From: Eonycteris spelaea
Taxonomy: Eukaryota > Chordata > Mammalia > Chiroptera > Pteropodidae
Length of the DNA stretch: 64,000 nt
Direction: 5' to 3'
Assembly: GCA_003508835.1 (NCBI GenBank)
Contig: PUFA01000545.1
Coordinates: 1 to 64,000 of the forward strand
This document shows, in pieces, positions 24,101 to 35,700 of this stretch. The stretch's first letter is position 1. Each line of letters opens with the position of its first letter. A program made the position numbers and the translations under genes. Below the pieces are notes generated by a model. It saw nothing but the letters and a program-made list of their open reading frames with translations. It ran no database searches and was not told the origin of the DNA.

Positions 24101-27100
24101 CCTAGCTAAAGGTTGCAAAACCCCCAAATCCAACTTCACTTCAGTAATAAATATAAATATACTTAATTATATAAATATAGTACTTTATTTCTGACCTAAA
24201 CACTCACAGTTAAATGCAACTCGAGAACCTGTGTTGGTGGCTCTCAAAATACCCTTGAGTTAAGCTGTCTAATACTTGCCCAGAAGTTCAACAAGGTGCT
24301 TTCCTGACTACCAAAGAAGAGTCAGGTCTTTTAAAGCAGCTCATTTATTATCTTGAGAAGGGAGACAACCTGCTTATGTCTACTTGAATATAAATTAGGA
24401 CTTAACCAAATCTTTATTCAAAGTACATAATTCAAAGGGAATATTTCATACTTTTAGCCATATTAAACAAGCAGAACCTCTTTAGTATAACCCTCAATAA
24501 AATTTCTGAATCCAAATGTTAAAGAAATTTAAAACCTTAGAATTAATATTATATTATGCAATTAAGTCTAGAACTTAGCTCTGAATATTTAGAAGGCTAA
24601 ACTTTAAAATAACCAAAAACTTAAGCCTCACCATTGTCATACATAATCTGTACTGATTTTGTTCATCTCCCTGAGGAGTCCAAGACATTGTAAGGAAAGT
24701 ATCAATTAACCCATCTATATGTAAGGTCCAGAAAAATTATATAAATATGTCAAATGGCTAGTGTGTGGCAATAGCGAGTGGTATGGTTAAACTAAAGAGT
24801 GTATATTTTGCTAAAGACATTCACAAATTCAAATTTTTGAAAATATTGTGTTGGCCAAAAAAAACACCTCTTCAGACATTTTCTGCCATTTGGTTACCAG
24901 ATTGTGACTCCTGAGGAGAAAGAAAAGTACACATACTTAAAAAAATTTTTTTTATGACTAAAAATTCTCATTTTTAAGATAACATGCAAATACTCTTCAT
25001 CATAGGATTTATTTACCTTAAGAACACCCATAGTGGACTTTTAAGTGATTTGTTTTTTTAAAAAAAAATCTTACACCCAAATTCTTAAAAATACTTCTAT
25101 TATGAAAAGCAAATACTAGTATCTTACTGTGTCTATTAACAATTTTTAGATGATGTGATAGAGAATACTTTATTCCATAGCCTTTGTAGTCAGCATACAT
25201 ATTCAAATATTTTGATGAAGGAGCACTGTTCCCACCCCCTAATTCTTTATTTGGTAGTTAAGCTCTTGGAAACATTTTCCTTTTTCTTAAGTGTATGAAG
25301 TTAAATCAGAATACCTTTAAGAATTCTTTTTCTTAAGATTTCATCTCTTTAACTAGAGCCTGCCTCATCTAGAAACTTCCACTACAAATGGTTTACAAGG
25401 AAGCAGCAAAAGTAGTTTTAGGGATGATTTATGCAATACATAGGAAAAAGCAAAATCAACTATGCCACTTGTCCCTAATCAGTCTTTTCCAGTAAATTTC
25501 CTAACTGTAAGTGAGGGGTATTAACGGATAATCAAAATATTTTTGTACCCACAGTGTTCTAGACACCTGAGGAAGCATCCCTGGATAGCAAACTGTTCAA
25601 CAGAACAAATCAGAAAAGGGTACTGTTATTTAGCTTGAGTAATTCCTTTCAGTAAATGTCAGGAAAGAGATACACATCATCAAAAATACAACCAACAATG
25701 TCAAGGGGGAAAGTCTGGGTAGATAATGGACTCCTTAAGTACCTTTTCAATTCATACCACTTAAAACAAGAAAAGTACCCTTGAAATATTTAAGTAACCA
25801 ACCCCCAGTGAAGAGATGTACTATTAATAAAGCTGTGCCCGGCATAAAGCAGTCTGAATAAAATCAGGAAGAAAAAATAATCCAATGAAAACAAAGTCTG
25901 CTAAAGCTAAAGCAAATGCACAGTTAATTAGCACATAAAGCTTAGAGTAGGAAGAACTAGCACCAATCCAGAAGAAGAAAATTAAGTCTTGCTATGGATC
26001 AGTTCAAATTATTTAGTGCACCAAAGTAGTATGCCTTTAGAAAACCTCTCTCCTGCTGTCATTTATTTTTATTGCAGCACTGAAGAGCAATGATATTTAC
26101 CCAGGGAATGAAGGCAGACAGGAAGCTAAAAGTATTCTAGTGACTATCTGCAGTCTTGTAGGAAAATCCCAGGATTTGAGACAAATTTCAGAATTGATTG
26201 ATAATGACCTACCTCACAACATCTTGTGGACTGTTAGCATCAAAAAGCAATCCAACTCGGCAACATAAGTATGTACTTAGTAGTCCGCAGAAATGTTTTT
26301 GTTCCCACCTTCAAATTGAGTTATGTGCATGTGTGTATATACATTAATATATAAAATGCTACATGAACAAAGGAAGATAAGGCATTGAGAAAATAAACAA
26401 CAGAGATCTTTCTTTTTAAAAATACCTCAAATATTAACTATGTCAATCAGAAGTTCAAATACTTTTAATCATCTTTTAAATGGATTAAACTTACAAAAAA
26501 ACAGCTACACACCCACAATTGAGTGAACATAAAACTATATCAGTGTCGATTTCCTGGTTGTCATATTGTAGTATAGTCATTCAAGATGTTACCAAAGGAG
26601 TCTACGGCCATGCCACCCTGAACAAGCCCGATCCCCTCTGATCTTGGAAGCTAATCAGGGTCGGGACTGGTTAGTACTTGGAATGGAAGACCACCTAGGA
26701 AGACCAGGTGCTGTAGGAGTAAATAAAATAAAAAATAAGGGGTTGTAAGCTGACAAGGTCCTTGAAATCTGTGAGGTCAACCAAGGTTGCCTCGCCTAAA
26801 AAAAAAAAAAAAGAAAATGTTACCAAAGAAGGTGGTGGGGGAAGTGGGTGAAGGACATCTCTCTGTTATTTATTAAACTGCACGTGAATCTATAATTATC
26901 TCAAAATAGAAAGTTTTAAAAATCATTAAAAAGTAATTAGCATGTATGTTTTTAAAAGTCAAACCTAAATCCATTAAAAATTATGGGGCTATAGGTACTT
27001 ATAGTCCCTTCACGTAGGCTGTACACTAGTTGAAAGAGTACATTAAGGCCACCCTCAATTCTGAAACTATTTTTAGATTAGTGAGCATAAAGTCTTGATA

Positions 27101-28399
27101 GAAACACATATTGAAAACTCATTTAAAAATAAGAAACAATACTATACTCAAACTGGTCAGTAAAGGTGCCATTAAAAACCATCTTAGGGCAGTGAGGCTG
27201 ACAGGCATTCAATGCCAGATTGTAGAAACCAGACAGTTGTGTGCAAGGGATCCTTGCATCCATCAAACATTTATTAAACGCAGTTCCTGCCCTTGTGGTA
27301 GGATTATAACATGATGGTATCTGGGACGTCTGAGTCTATTGGCAAGTGTGATAGGGTTGATACTAACTTAGTATCTTGAGGAGAGGCTGTATTTTGTGGG
27401 ATCACAGCCCAGAACTCAAAAGACCTTAATATCACTGATATGCTTCCTTTAAAAAGTAATTGCCTTAACCAGATTTTTTTAAGAAGCAAGCAAGAACAGA
27501 AAATGCAGTTTTAGTCAAGCGGACAATAGCCAGAATAACTGCCACGTATTGCATTCCACTCAAGCCTTTCGTAGGCAGAAGCTAGGGAGAAGCAGGTTCC
27601 TAAGTAGGAAGTACTTCCAGGATGTCTAGGAACCCTTTCCCCGGATGACCATCCTCCTGAAAGGGGGGCAAAGAAACTCTCTTACCATCCTCAAACGGGG
27701 TCCCTTCAGGCCTGAAACACAGAAAGAAGGAAAAAAAAAACCTGTCAGTTCCCGCTTAAGGGGTTCCCTTCTCCCTGGTTCATTTTAGGAGATGGCTATT
27801 TCAGGTTCTGTCAAGCTCTGCCAACTCCACCTCTGGTAAAGCACCGTTTCCTGGGTCGGAAAGCCACTACAAATAGATGTTTCGGGCTCAGAAACCCAGC
27901 GCAGGCCGCCGCGCCTAAATGCCACCAGTCCCCGCCCCGCCCCCCTGAGAACCCCAAACGGTTCCCCTGGCAGCGGGAACTGAGCTAATCAAGGCACAGG
28001 CTCCGGGGAGGCGCCTAGGCCCGGTCAGACCCCGACACTGTCCCTTTCCCCCTCAGCCTTCGCCGGGGGCTGGTCCCGGAGGGCAAACAGAGCCACCTTG
28101 AGTCCCCAACCTCTCGTCACCGCCCGGAACGCAGACTCACCCAAAAATGACTGCGTTCCAAACCATTATGTTGTTCTCGGACGGAGCCCCGCTGACTCCA
28201 GCCGGAGGATCCTCCTGCAACCTTCAGAAAAAGAGACAGGGGCCCCGCGATTCGGCAGCCGCGCCGCTCCGGGCCGCCCGCCGCCCCCGGCCCGCCTCAG
28301 GAACCGCCCTGAGCCCGGTTGCCAACCCCCGGCCGCCGCGGTCCGTGTCAGTTACCTCTTGAAGTCCCGCATGAGGCGCCGCCGAGCAGGGGTAGACAT
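20996..28399 (-). CDS. UBE2A: UBE2A (RAD6A), E2 ubiquitin-conjugating enzyme
   Basis: Six coding exons on the minus strand: 28399-28356, 28221-28141, 27711-27686, 22618-22529, 21520-21432 and 21124-20996. They sum to 459 nt, exactly 152 residues plus stop, with every junction in phase and no indel. The protein begins [15 protein letters not shown], has the E2 fold with the HPN motif at 78-80, the catalytic Cys88 (codon 21500-21498, in SICLDIL), and ends SWRDC. Known roles: with RAD18 it monoubiquitinates PCNA in DNA-damage tolerance, and with RNF20/RNF40 it monoubiquitinates histone H2B. It acts mainly in the nucleus. The gene lies tail-to-tail with NKRF. Intron 4 uses a GC donor (see its own entry). 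The human orthologue is X-linked, and its loss causes an intellectual-disability syndrome. Confidence 0.98.
21432..21520 (-). CDS. UBE2A: UBE2A exon 5 (active-site exon)
   Basis: Acceptor CTCTCAG|TCTATG, donor ATACAG|GTGAAT. Codes for residues 81-110, including catalytic Cys88. Confidence 0.96.
22010..22190 (+). mobile_element. MER5-like fragment
   Basis: GAATCACCTGTGGTGCTT then GGTAGGTCTAGAGTGGGGCC; lies in UBE2A intron 4. Confidence 0.5.
22522..22528 (-). promoter_or_regulatory. UBE2A: Non-canonical GC splice donor of UBE2A intron 4
   Basis: Read on the minus strand, the exon end AAATG is followed by GCAAGT. The rest of the donor is consensus-like (AAGT at +3 to +6), as is typical of GC-AG introns. 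The intron spans 22528-21521 and ends in AG. Using the GC site is the only way to keep the 152-residue frame. Confidence 0.85.
22529..22618 (-). CDS. UBE2A: UBE2A exon 4
   Basis: Acceptor CTATAG|GAACATTT. The donor is AAATG|GCAAGT, a GC rather than GT dinucleotide. Codes for residues 51-81, ending in HPN. Confidence 0.96.
23858..24095 (+). mobile_element. MIR SINE
   Basis: CACACAGACCTGGGTTCAAA, then CTCATCTGTAAAATGGGGTT and GTTGTGAGGTTTCAATGAG. UBE2A intron 3. Confidence 0.7.
26600..26816 (+). mobile_element. 5S rRNA-derived SINE, copy 1
   Basis: The first ~115 bp are a degraded 5S rRNA (GTCTACGGCCATGCCACCCT through GGTTAGTACTTGG to GGTGCTGTAGG), then an A-rich linker, a unique tail (TTGTAAGCTGACAAGGTCC) and a poly(A) end. 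It is flanked by the target-site duplication ATGTTACCAAAG at 26586-26597 and 26817-26828. It lies in UBE2A intron 3, antisense to the gene. The internal control region (box A, IE, box C) is mutated at a few positions. It matches the structure of the 5S-derived SINEs known from fruit bats. Confidence 0.88.
27686..27711 (-). CDS. UBE2A: UBE2A exon 3 (26-nt microexon)
   Basis: Acceptor TTTCAG|GCCTG, donor GGATG|GTAAGA. Codes for PEGTPFED with split glycine codons at both ends (residues 42-51). At 26 nt it is too short to appear as an ORF but is needed to keep the frame. Confidence 0.95.
28141..28221 (-). CDS. UBE2A: UBE2A exon 2
   Basis: Acceptor TGAAG|GTTGCAG, donor TTTGG|GTGAGT. Codes for residues 15-42, including [13 protein letters not shown]. 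Confidence 0.96.
28356..28399 (-). CDS. UBE2A: UBE2A exon 1 (coding part)
   Basis: ATG at 28399-28397, donor AAGAG|GTAAC. Codes for residues 1-14 and two bases of Arg15. The same frame is open upstream to about 28645, but with no ATG, so the annotated Met is retained. Confidence 0.96.
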
Positions 28400-29529
28400 A
28401 TCTCGAGCGGGGTCAAGGCTGGGGCATACACCGAGGTCTCGGGTTCCCACGGAGGGTAAGGAGGCCGAGGAAGCTGGAGAAGTCGAAGAAGCCGCGGAGG
28501 AAGCGCCCAGAGGCACAGCACTAGCCCTCCGAAGTCGAGGGTCGGTCTGGCGCCGGCTAAGCACCACCCCGGAGTAGACAGGGGCTGAACCAACCTGGAA
28601 GGAAGGGGGAGGGTGGAATGCCGAACGCCGGACAGGCCGTACCAAGACGCACGGGGTGGGGTGGAGGTGTAGGATGGAAAGTTGCTTAGGTCATTAAACC
28701 TCCGCCGGAGCCGGGCGGGAGCTGAGAGGCAGGTTGCGGGGCCAACGGAAGCCTACAACTCGCCGGGATTGGGTGGTGGAATGGGTTCCATCCCCACTCG
28801 CCAAATCTAGGACGAACTCTGGGAAGCTTTTCTTGGCTTTTTTTTTTTTTTAACCAGATCACTTAAAGTGCGCCCTGAGACTGAGGGAGAAGGACAGAAA
28901 TCTCAAACTAGAGGAGGAGGGAGTGGGCGGAAGCGAAGCGGTTCTCAGAAAGCGGGAACTCTAGGGTGAACATCCCCTGCGGACACAGGAGACCTGGGAG
29001 GGGATGTGTGTGACCCGTTATGAAATCACTGCAAATCAAAAGAATAAATCGGCCTTGACTATGTAAAGGGGCTGTGGGTCCCTTTTCTGTGGGATGAATG
29101 TGCGGGATTAGTGTCCGAACGTTTGGGCCGGTGATCACCCCAAAGCAGAATAGAATGGTGGTGTGTGTCCTGAGGGAGGGAATGAGAGCTTAAGGTGGGA
29201 ATAGGGTTTTTAGCTCTGGACACTCACAATTTGGTTCTGGAACCACATTTCTCCTTGGCAGTTTAACAAGTCGAGCGCCTGGTATATGTTCAGAAGGGTC
29301 CAAGGTCTGAGAATGTTCGACTGCAGAGAATTGGAGGGACAGTGGATCTGAAGTAAAGTAACGGGACGATGCGTGCAAAAAACTGCAGGTTGCAGGGAAG
29401 AGTCACAGCATGAGGACCTGCAAAAGCAATAACTGTTTTAAAGAATAATTTTTAAAGGTCAACACCAAATAACTTAGAAGATAGGCAAAATACTCATTTA
29501 AGAACTTTCGAAAATATGAGAAAGGTAGG

Positions 29530-29990
29530 TTTGGGTTAAGTCCTGGAGAATTTTGAATGCCAAGCTAATGGATTTCTTGGAAGGTGGATGAGCAGAGAAG
29601 TGACATAATTAGAGCTGTGCAAATTAGAGATTGGTCCCAGAAGAGCAGCTGCAAGAGAGACTCTTGAAGCATTCCAAGTGAGAAATACCAAACCAGGCAG
29701 TGATAATAAAAATGGAGAGGAGCAGATGAATAGAGGGGACTTGGCAACGATCGAATGTGAGGTCAAGACAGAGGAAAGAGTCAACAAGGGTTAGAGCCCC
29801 AACTGGAGGTTTAAAGGTGTCATTAACAGAATTAGAGAATAAAGGAGGAGGGGTGGTTTTTGGAGAGGGAGTTTGGAGATTTATTGAAAATTAGGGATGG
29901 GTGAAATATCCATGTGAAGATGTCCAGAAGATATAAGAGACACAGAGATTTGTTTCTAACATGGGAGGCAGGAGACTCTTGACAATGGTA
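29530..29990 (-). mobile_element. L2-type LINE fossil
   Basis: Antisense L2-like stretch (GCAGAGAAGTGACATAATTA near 29592, then alternating G/A-rich sequence). Weak match. Confidence 0.35.
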
Positions 29991-30209
29991 GTTATTCTAG
30001 CTGCTGCTTAGCAACAGGTACCTTCACGGCCAAGGATTTATATCTCCCATTAACTCCAACATGTCAGTTAAGGCAAGTCTCCCTAAGAGCCTCACATTAT
30101 GGCTGTGGTGGGAAGGTGGTACAAAAATAAATTTAAAAAACCTTTTCCTCTCATGTAGGAACTTGCACTAATAACATATATGAAATCAACAAAAGCAAGA
30201 GTCACAAAA

Positions 30210-30540
30210 GCAAATGCATTTGTTTTCTATCACTGCTCAACAAATTACCACAAGCTGTTGGTCAAGTTCAGTTCTTCATGGTTGTAGGATTAAGGCCTCC
30301 ATTTCTTCACTGACTACCAGCCCGGACCATTCTCAGCTCCTAGAGGTCTCCCACGTTCTTTGTCATGTGGCCTATTCCATCTTCAGAGCCAGCAACAGAG
30401 AATTTCTCTCCCATCAAATCCCTCTCGCTCTTTGAATCAGGAAGAGCCCAGTTCACTTTAAGGGCCTATGTGATTAGGTCAGGCCCACCCTAAGTAATGT
30501 CTTATCTTAAAATCATCTAATTTGAGACCTTGATTATAAC
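30210..30540 (-). mobile_element. MaLR/ERVL-type LTR fragment
   Basis: Antisense LTR-like sequence (CTCAACAAATTACCACAAGC near 30235 and GTGATTAGGTCAGGCCCACC near 30470). Subfamily not determined. Confidence 0.4.
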
Positions 30541-31304
30541 TACAAAATTCCCTCACAGCAGAACCTAGATTCTCATCTGATTGAATAACTACAAGAAGGT
30601 GTGCGCACATCAGTGGACAGGAATCTTGAGGAAGGGATGGCCTTTTAGAATTCGAACTATCAGAGTAGCAGCAAGATACATAGCAGAAGCATATGAATCC
30701 ACAGATGCTGAGGGACTGCACCGCAGGGGACTCATTGGTCTGGTGGGGTCAGAACAAACTTCCTGGATGGATCTATTTCAACTTTGTTTCAAAAGAGATA
30801 AACGCAGGGCTTGGGAGAGAAGAACTCAAGCAGTTACAGCACAAATAAGGACGCTCTGGGGATAGTGGGCCGATTAACGTGGCTAATGGAAAATGAGGAG
30901 AACTCTGCTTGGAAAACAGGATGACAGAAATTGATTAAATGCCCCCAAATGCAAGGATGAGGAATTAGGCTTGATAGGCAGCTTTTCATAGGTGTTTGAG
31001 CCTAAGAAAGATGTGTTGAAAACATCCTACTGAGAAGAGGCATATAATGTGCTGCAGAGTAGGAAAGAGATTGGGAAGCTCCTGCCACTGGATATAAATA
31101 ACTGAAAGTCACCAAAGGCTAGAGATGTATTTAAGTTTGTTGTGGGCTCATAAGTGTTCTGAAACTCCTTTGTTCTTTCCTTGAACTACCCAATTAAGAA
31201 AATCACGAGCATGAACCAAAGCCATTTGGAAGCCCCACAGCACCAGGATATGGGGAGAATGTCCTGACTGCACAGTGAAACTGTAATGCAAGAACACTGT
31301 GCCC

Positions 31305-31524
31305 ACTAGTCTATATGGCCATGCTACCCTGAACAAACCCGATCCCGTCTGATCTCAGAAGCTAAGCAGGATCAGGCCTGGTTAGTACTTGGATGGGAGA
31401 CGACACCTAGGAAGACCAGGTGCTATAGACGTAAAAAAATAAAATAAAATAAGGGATTGTAAGCTGACAAGGTCCTTACAATCTGTGAGGTCAACCAAGG
31501 GTTGCCTCACCCCCCACACCAAAT
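31305..31524 (+). mobile_element. 5S rRNA-derived SINE, copy 2
   Basis: Same architecture as copy 1: 5S-like head (CTGAACAAACCCGATCCCG to GGTGCTATAG), A-rich linker, TTGTAAGCTGACAAGGTCC tail, ending CCCCACACCAAAT. Perfect 15-bp duplication AAGAACACTGTGCCC at 31290-31304 and 31525-31539. The box C region GGTTAGTACTTGGATGGGAG is unchanged from 5S rRNA. The perfect duplication suggests it is the youngest of the three. Confidence 0.9.
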
Positions 31525-32244
31525 AAGAACACTGTGCCCCCCACATTCTTCATCAGAAGCAGGGTTGTCATAGCAAGCAGCAACACAGAATGTTCTCCAA
31601 CAAAGATGATTAGCAGGCTAGAACATACTAACTATAGCAGAGTTGACCAAGCAGTCCTTCCACCCACTTCTCACCTTGATATCTTGAAGAAATAATATCT
31701 TCACAGCCAAGAATCCCCTCTGTCCCAAGAGCAGGGGTCCAGAAAAATAGAAGTCCTTTGCAGTTTACAGTATATTAGCAGTGGCTGCAGGGAATATATA
31801 TTTTTTTAATCCAAATTGTCCATAGGCAAGGGTTTGAGATTTTTTTTTTAATGGAGGACTGAGAAGTATGGGAATATATGACTAGGGAAACTGTAGAGTT
31901 TCATTGATGAGGCTTTCAAAATGCAGAATAGATTGTGATTTTCCTGAACTATTTTGGGTTGGAGAGAGAGACCAGATAAACAATCATTTCTGGCCTTCTG
32001 AGGTTATAAGTTTGTATTTCTGTTAACTAGCGAAGGCAAGAATTTTCTTTTCCTATAGTTTCCACTTCTATTGATAAAATTTAGTACAAATGGCAACTAA
32101 GAACAACAGAAAAAATAGAATCAAAAGGTCTTTCTTGACTCCAATAACCTTAGAGGACAAGAGAATCACATAGGAAACAACGGTTGTCACAGCATGTGCT
32201 TTTAGCAATAAAAGTGGTAGTATTCTGTCCATCTATAGCCCCTA

Positions 32245-32335
32245 GGACATAAGGAAAGAAAGGGAGAGAGAGGAGAAAGAGGGAAGAGAGGAGAAATGGA
32301 GAAAAGAGAAAGGAGGGAGAGGAGAGAGAAATAGT
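32245..32335 (+). repeat. Purine-rich (GA)-type tract
   Basis: About 90 bp almost entirely A and G (GAAAGGGAGAGAGAGGAGAA), in the UBE2A-STEEP1 spacer. Confidence 0.85.
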
Positions 32336-32423
32336 GACACTTAGAGAAATGGGGGAAATTAGGGCATGAACAGGATTTCACTATCGGCTGAATTGCTGAA
32401 TCAAGGGAAACAAAGACAATGGT

Positions 32424-32905
32424 GTGGCAGGCTGAATAATGTCCCCAGCCCCAGGCCTCCATGTCCTAATCTCTGGAACCTGCAAATATATTACCTTATA
32501 TGGCAGAAGAAACTTTGCAGATGTGGTTAAATTAAGATTTTTGAGATGGGGAGATTAACTAAAATGGATGGGCCTGATGTAATCACATAGTTCTTGTAAG
32601 AGGGAGGGAGGAGTCCGAATTCAGAAAGAAGGCCATGTGACAATGGAAGCAGAGATTGGAGTGATACAGCCACCAGCCAAGGAACCAAGAGATGCGGGCA
32701 GCCTCTAGGAGCTGGAAGAGGCAAAGAATGGATTCTTCCCTGGAGCCTCTGGGAGCAACCAGTGCTGCTGACATTTTGACTTCAGACCACTGAGATTGAT
32801 TTTGGACTTCTGATCTCCAGAAATGTAAAATATTAAATTTGTGTTTTCTTAAGCCACTCGGTTTGTAGTAGTTTGTTACAGCAGCAATAGGAAACTGGCT
32901 ACAGT
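32424..32905 (+). mobile_element. MLT1-like solo LTR (MaLR)
   Basis: Starts TGGCAGGCTGAATAATGTCC, contains GAAGGCCATGTGACAATGG, and ends TTAAGCCACTCGGTTTGTAG with GTTACAGCAGCAATAGGAAA. This is the usual MLT1 layout. Non-coding, directly upstream of the hAT element. Confidence 0.65.
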
Positions 32906-32914
32906 GTTGCACGT

Positions 32915-35700
32915 GGGAATTCAATCAAACTAGCCATGTCCACCCGCAAACTACAACCCAATCCAGCCTGCCATTTTTTTCCCTATGGCCAGCAAGCTAA
33001 AAATAATTTTCTATATTTTTAAATGGTTGAAAAGATCAAAAGAAGAATAATATTCAATAATATTTCATGACACATAAAGACAATACAAAGTTCAAATTTA
33101 GATTCTCATAAAGTTTCATTGAGACACAGACATGCTATTTTATTTACGAATTGCTTGTGACTGCTTTTGTGCTACAATGGCAGAGTCGAGGAGCTGTGAC
33201 AGAGACTGTATTTGGTGCTCTCATCACTTCCCGTGGTCAGTTAACTACGAATCACAGTGATACAGTTATAACTCAATAGTGTTTTGAGTGCCATGTGTAT
33301 CACAATATTGTGGCAGTTTTAAAAATTAAAAGTGAATATCTATTATGTCAAAACAAGAAAATAAAAGTGGATTTTGAATATCACGTGTTTAAGTGTAGAC
33401 CATTTGGCGATCAAATCAGATGTCAGAGCATTGTGTTTATTACACAATGACTGTAGCATTGCTAAAAGAATACAATATACACAGACATTAGCAAATTAAG
33501 CACTCACTGCAATGTTCCTAGCTCCCAGGAAAGCACTGGTTAGAAAAATTAGAAAGTTTAAAATGGAATATCTTATCGTAGCAGATTTCTTCACAAAAAT
33601 TAAAAAATGAAAATGAAGCTGTAGCCAAAGTAAGTTTCTGAGTGGCTAATTTGTTAGTCAAGCAAGGAAAACCATTAATTGATGGTGAGTTAATTAAATC
33701 ATGTTTGACTGTAGAAGTCAAGGAAATGTGTCCAGGGAAAATAAACTTTTTAAAGACTATCAGCCTTTCAACATGAATGGTGGCTCAAAGAGCTAAGGGC
33801 ATTGGAAGTAGTAACATCAATAGCCATTTAAAAAACAGAGAAAATGGTTTCCAGTGGTTTTCCTTGACTCTTGATGAGTTCACAGATGTTACCAATACTG
33901 TTCAGTTGTTGTTTACTCAGAGTCAATGCTGAGGTTAAAGTACTGGAAGAATTGGCCTGTTTGGGTAATCTATGTGGAACAACTGCAGATCATAATATTT
34001 CCAAAGTAAACACTAGTTCAATACAACCTGAAGTACAGTCTGTTAACATGTTACGAATATGTGTGACACAGAAAAGGGCTTAGTTGGACAAATGTACAAA
34101 GCTTGAGAAAGATGCAAGTTGGTTAAATCCTATGATTATTTATTGAGTTATTAATCAACAGGCATTTTGCAGGAAAATATTTAAATCTATCTTGTGTTAT
34201 TCAATCATTAGTGTCAACATTGAACTTTATTCACTCTCATGGACAAAACCATTGTCAGTTTCATGAATTTTTGCCAGAAATAGAACTGAATATTCTGACT
34301 TGACCTACTAACAGCAGTTCAATAGCTTAGCAGTGGTTTTTTCGAGGCTTATTTTTGTTTTTTTTTTAGCTCAGGACTGAGATTGAAATTTCTCTGAATG
34401 AGAAGAACCACTCTCAATCACTATTGTTTGAATGCTGAGTAGACTTTTTAAAATTTTTTTTTTAGAGCAAGACAATCTTTGGTTGACCTCACAGATTGCA
34501 GGGACCGTGTCATCTTACAATTTCTTTTTTTTTTTTTAACCTGGTCTTCCTAAGTGGTCTCCCATCCAGGTACTAACCAGGCCTGACCCTGCTTAGCTTC
34601 TGAGATCAGAGAAGATCTGGCTTGTTCAGGGTAGCATGGCTGTAGATGTGAGTGGCCTTTTAAATTAGCTTTTGCTGTAGACTTGATAATGTTAGTTAAT
34701 TAATTTAACCTAAAATTACAAGGCAAACATTGCTTATATGTGAAACTTGTACTGCAGTAAAGTCATTTCAATGACAACTAACATTGCTTGAATCGAAAGT
34801 AACATGAAGTTACTTTAATCACTTCCTGTGCTGTAAAAAGTTAAAACAAAAATCAAGATGTGCATTCCCACACAAATTTGCAGTGGATATATTTTCTAAT
34901 CTCAAATTACAGTTCCAGTGGCAGTTTTTGGACCTCGATGCAAAATGCAAAGGAAATTTCTGAATTTCAAAATCATTTTGTGCATTTGAGATACTTCTAC
35001 CTAAACTTCAATTGCAAGTGATTACTCTGCAATGTAATAACATATTAAAAAGAAAATATCAAGAATGTAATAGGATTTTCTAAGTGTCTTCTAAGAGATG
35101 AATATGCTCAACTAAAATCAGTTGCTTGTGGATTGTTATCAGTATTTGGCAGTACTATCTGTGTTATTTCTTTTCAGAGACGAAATACATGAAATCTTAT
35201 TGCAGATGAGCATTAGCAGATGAATGTTTGCAACTGATTTTTAAAAATTATTTAAGACCTTTACTAACAGGTGCTTGGAGTGTGAAAAAACTCTTGAAAA
35301 AAATCAAATTGTAAACTTTTATTACAAATTTAAAATTATATTCTTAAAATTTCAACTTGACCCGATACGAAGCAATTTAAAAACTTTTAAATGTATATTG
35401 AGATCACAACTGATTTTGATGATAGAGGACACTCATTTTAAACCCTAATTAAGTGAAATGTTATCCACCTCTATCAAGAATGCCATTCTTCCCATTAGCA
35501 GGCCTGTATTTCCAAATATTATACTTAATTATGATTATATGTTGAACGTCATCAATAAAACATTTGTGGAAACTTGTTTTCTCCCGTTATATGAGCACCT
35601 ACATAATGTTCTTGATTTTACCTCTTGGCCCTCAAAGCCTAAATTAATTACTCTCTGGCCCTTTACAGAAAAAGTTTACCCACCCTGCACTAGACTACAC
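32915..35700 (+). mobile_element. hAT-Charlie-type DNA transposon with dead transposase
   Basis: The left end (CGCAAACTACAACCCAATCC) and right end (CTCTGGCCCTTTACAGAAAA) resemble the two ends of a mammalian hAT element. Between them are transposase remnants: KPLIDGELIK, then WFSLTLDEFTDVTNTVQLL near 33850-33910, with stops and frameshifts. These match the ZBED/GTF2IRD2-related Charlie transposases. It spans about 2.8 kb including the 5S SINE copy 3 at 34457-34650. Inactive. Confidence 0.65.
34457..34650 (-). mobile_element. 5S rRNA-derived SINE, copy 3, nested in the hAT fossil
   Basis: Reverse-oriented copy: on the + strand the tail (TTGGTTGACCTCACAGATTG) comes first, then T-runs, then reverse-complement 5S (CTCCCATCCAGGTACTAACC). 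Imperfect flanking repeats, GAGTAGACTTTTTAAA near 34436 and GAGTGGCCTTTTAAAT near 34650, look like a decayed target-site duplication. It interrupts the transposase-derived sequence around it. Confidence 0.82.

Larger units (their letters stand above)
22619..27685 (-). other. UBE2A: UBE2A intron 3
   Basis: About 5.1 kb, the largest UBE2A intron. Contains one MIR and 5S SINE copy 1; otherwise A/T-rich and unassigned. Confidence 0.9.
27890..28800 (-). promoter_or_regulatory. UBE2A: UBE2A CpG-island promoter
   Basis: GC-rich, CpG-dense sequence covers exons 1-2 and the region upstream of the ATG. No TATA box is seen. The long GC-rich ORFs here on both strands are compositional. Confidence 0.65.

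Noticed and set aside
26600..26720. A functional 5S rRNA gene
   Set aside because: It carries several substitutions, is fused to a SINE tail and poly(A), and is bounded by a target-site duplication. The same applies to the copies at 31305 and 34457.
28098..28577. 159-codon + strand ORF opposite UBE2A exons 1 and 2
   Set aside because: Antisense shadow of GC-rich exon sequence, with no recognisable domain.
28356..28645. UBE2A frame open upstream of the ATG, suggesting an N-terminal extension
   Set aside because: There is no ATG in the extension, UBE2A is a constant 152-residue protein, and the openness is explained by CpG-island composition.
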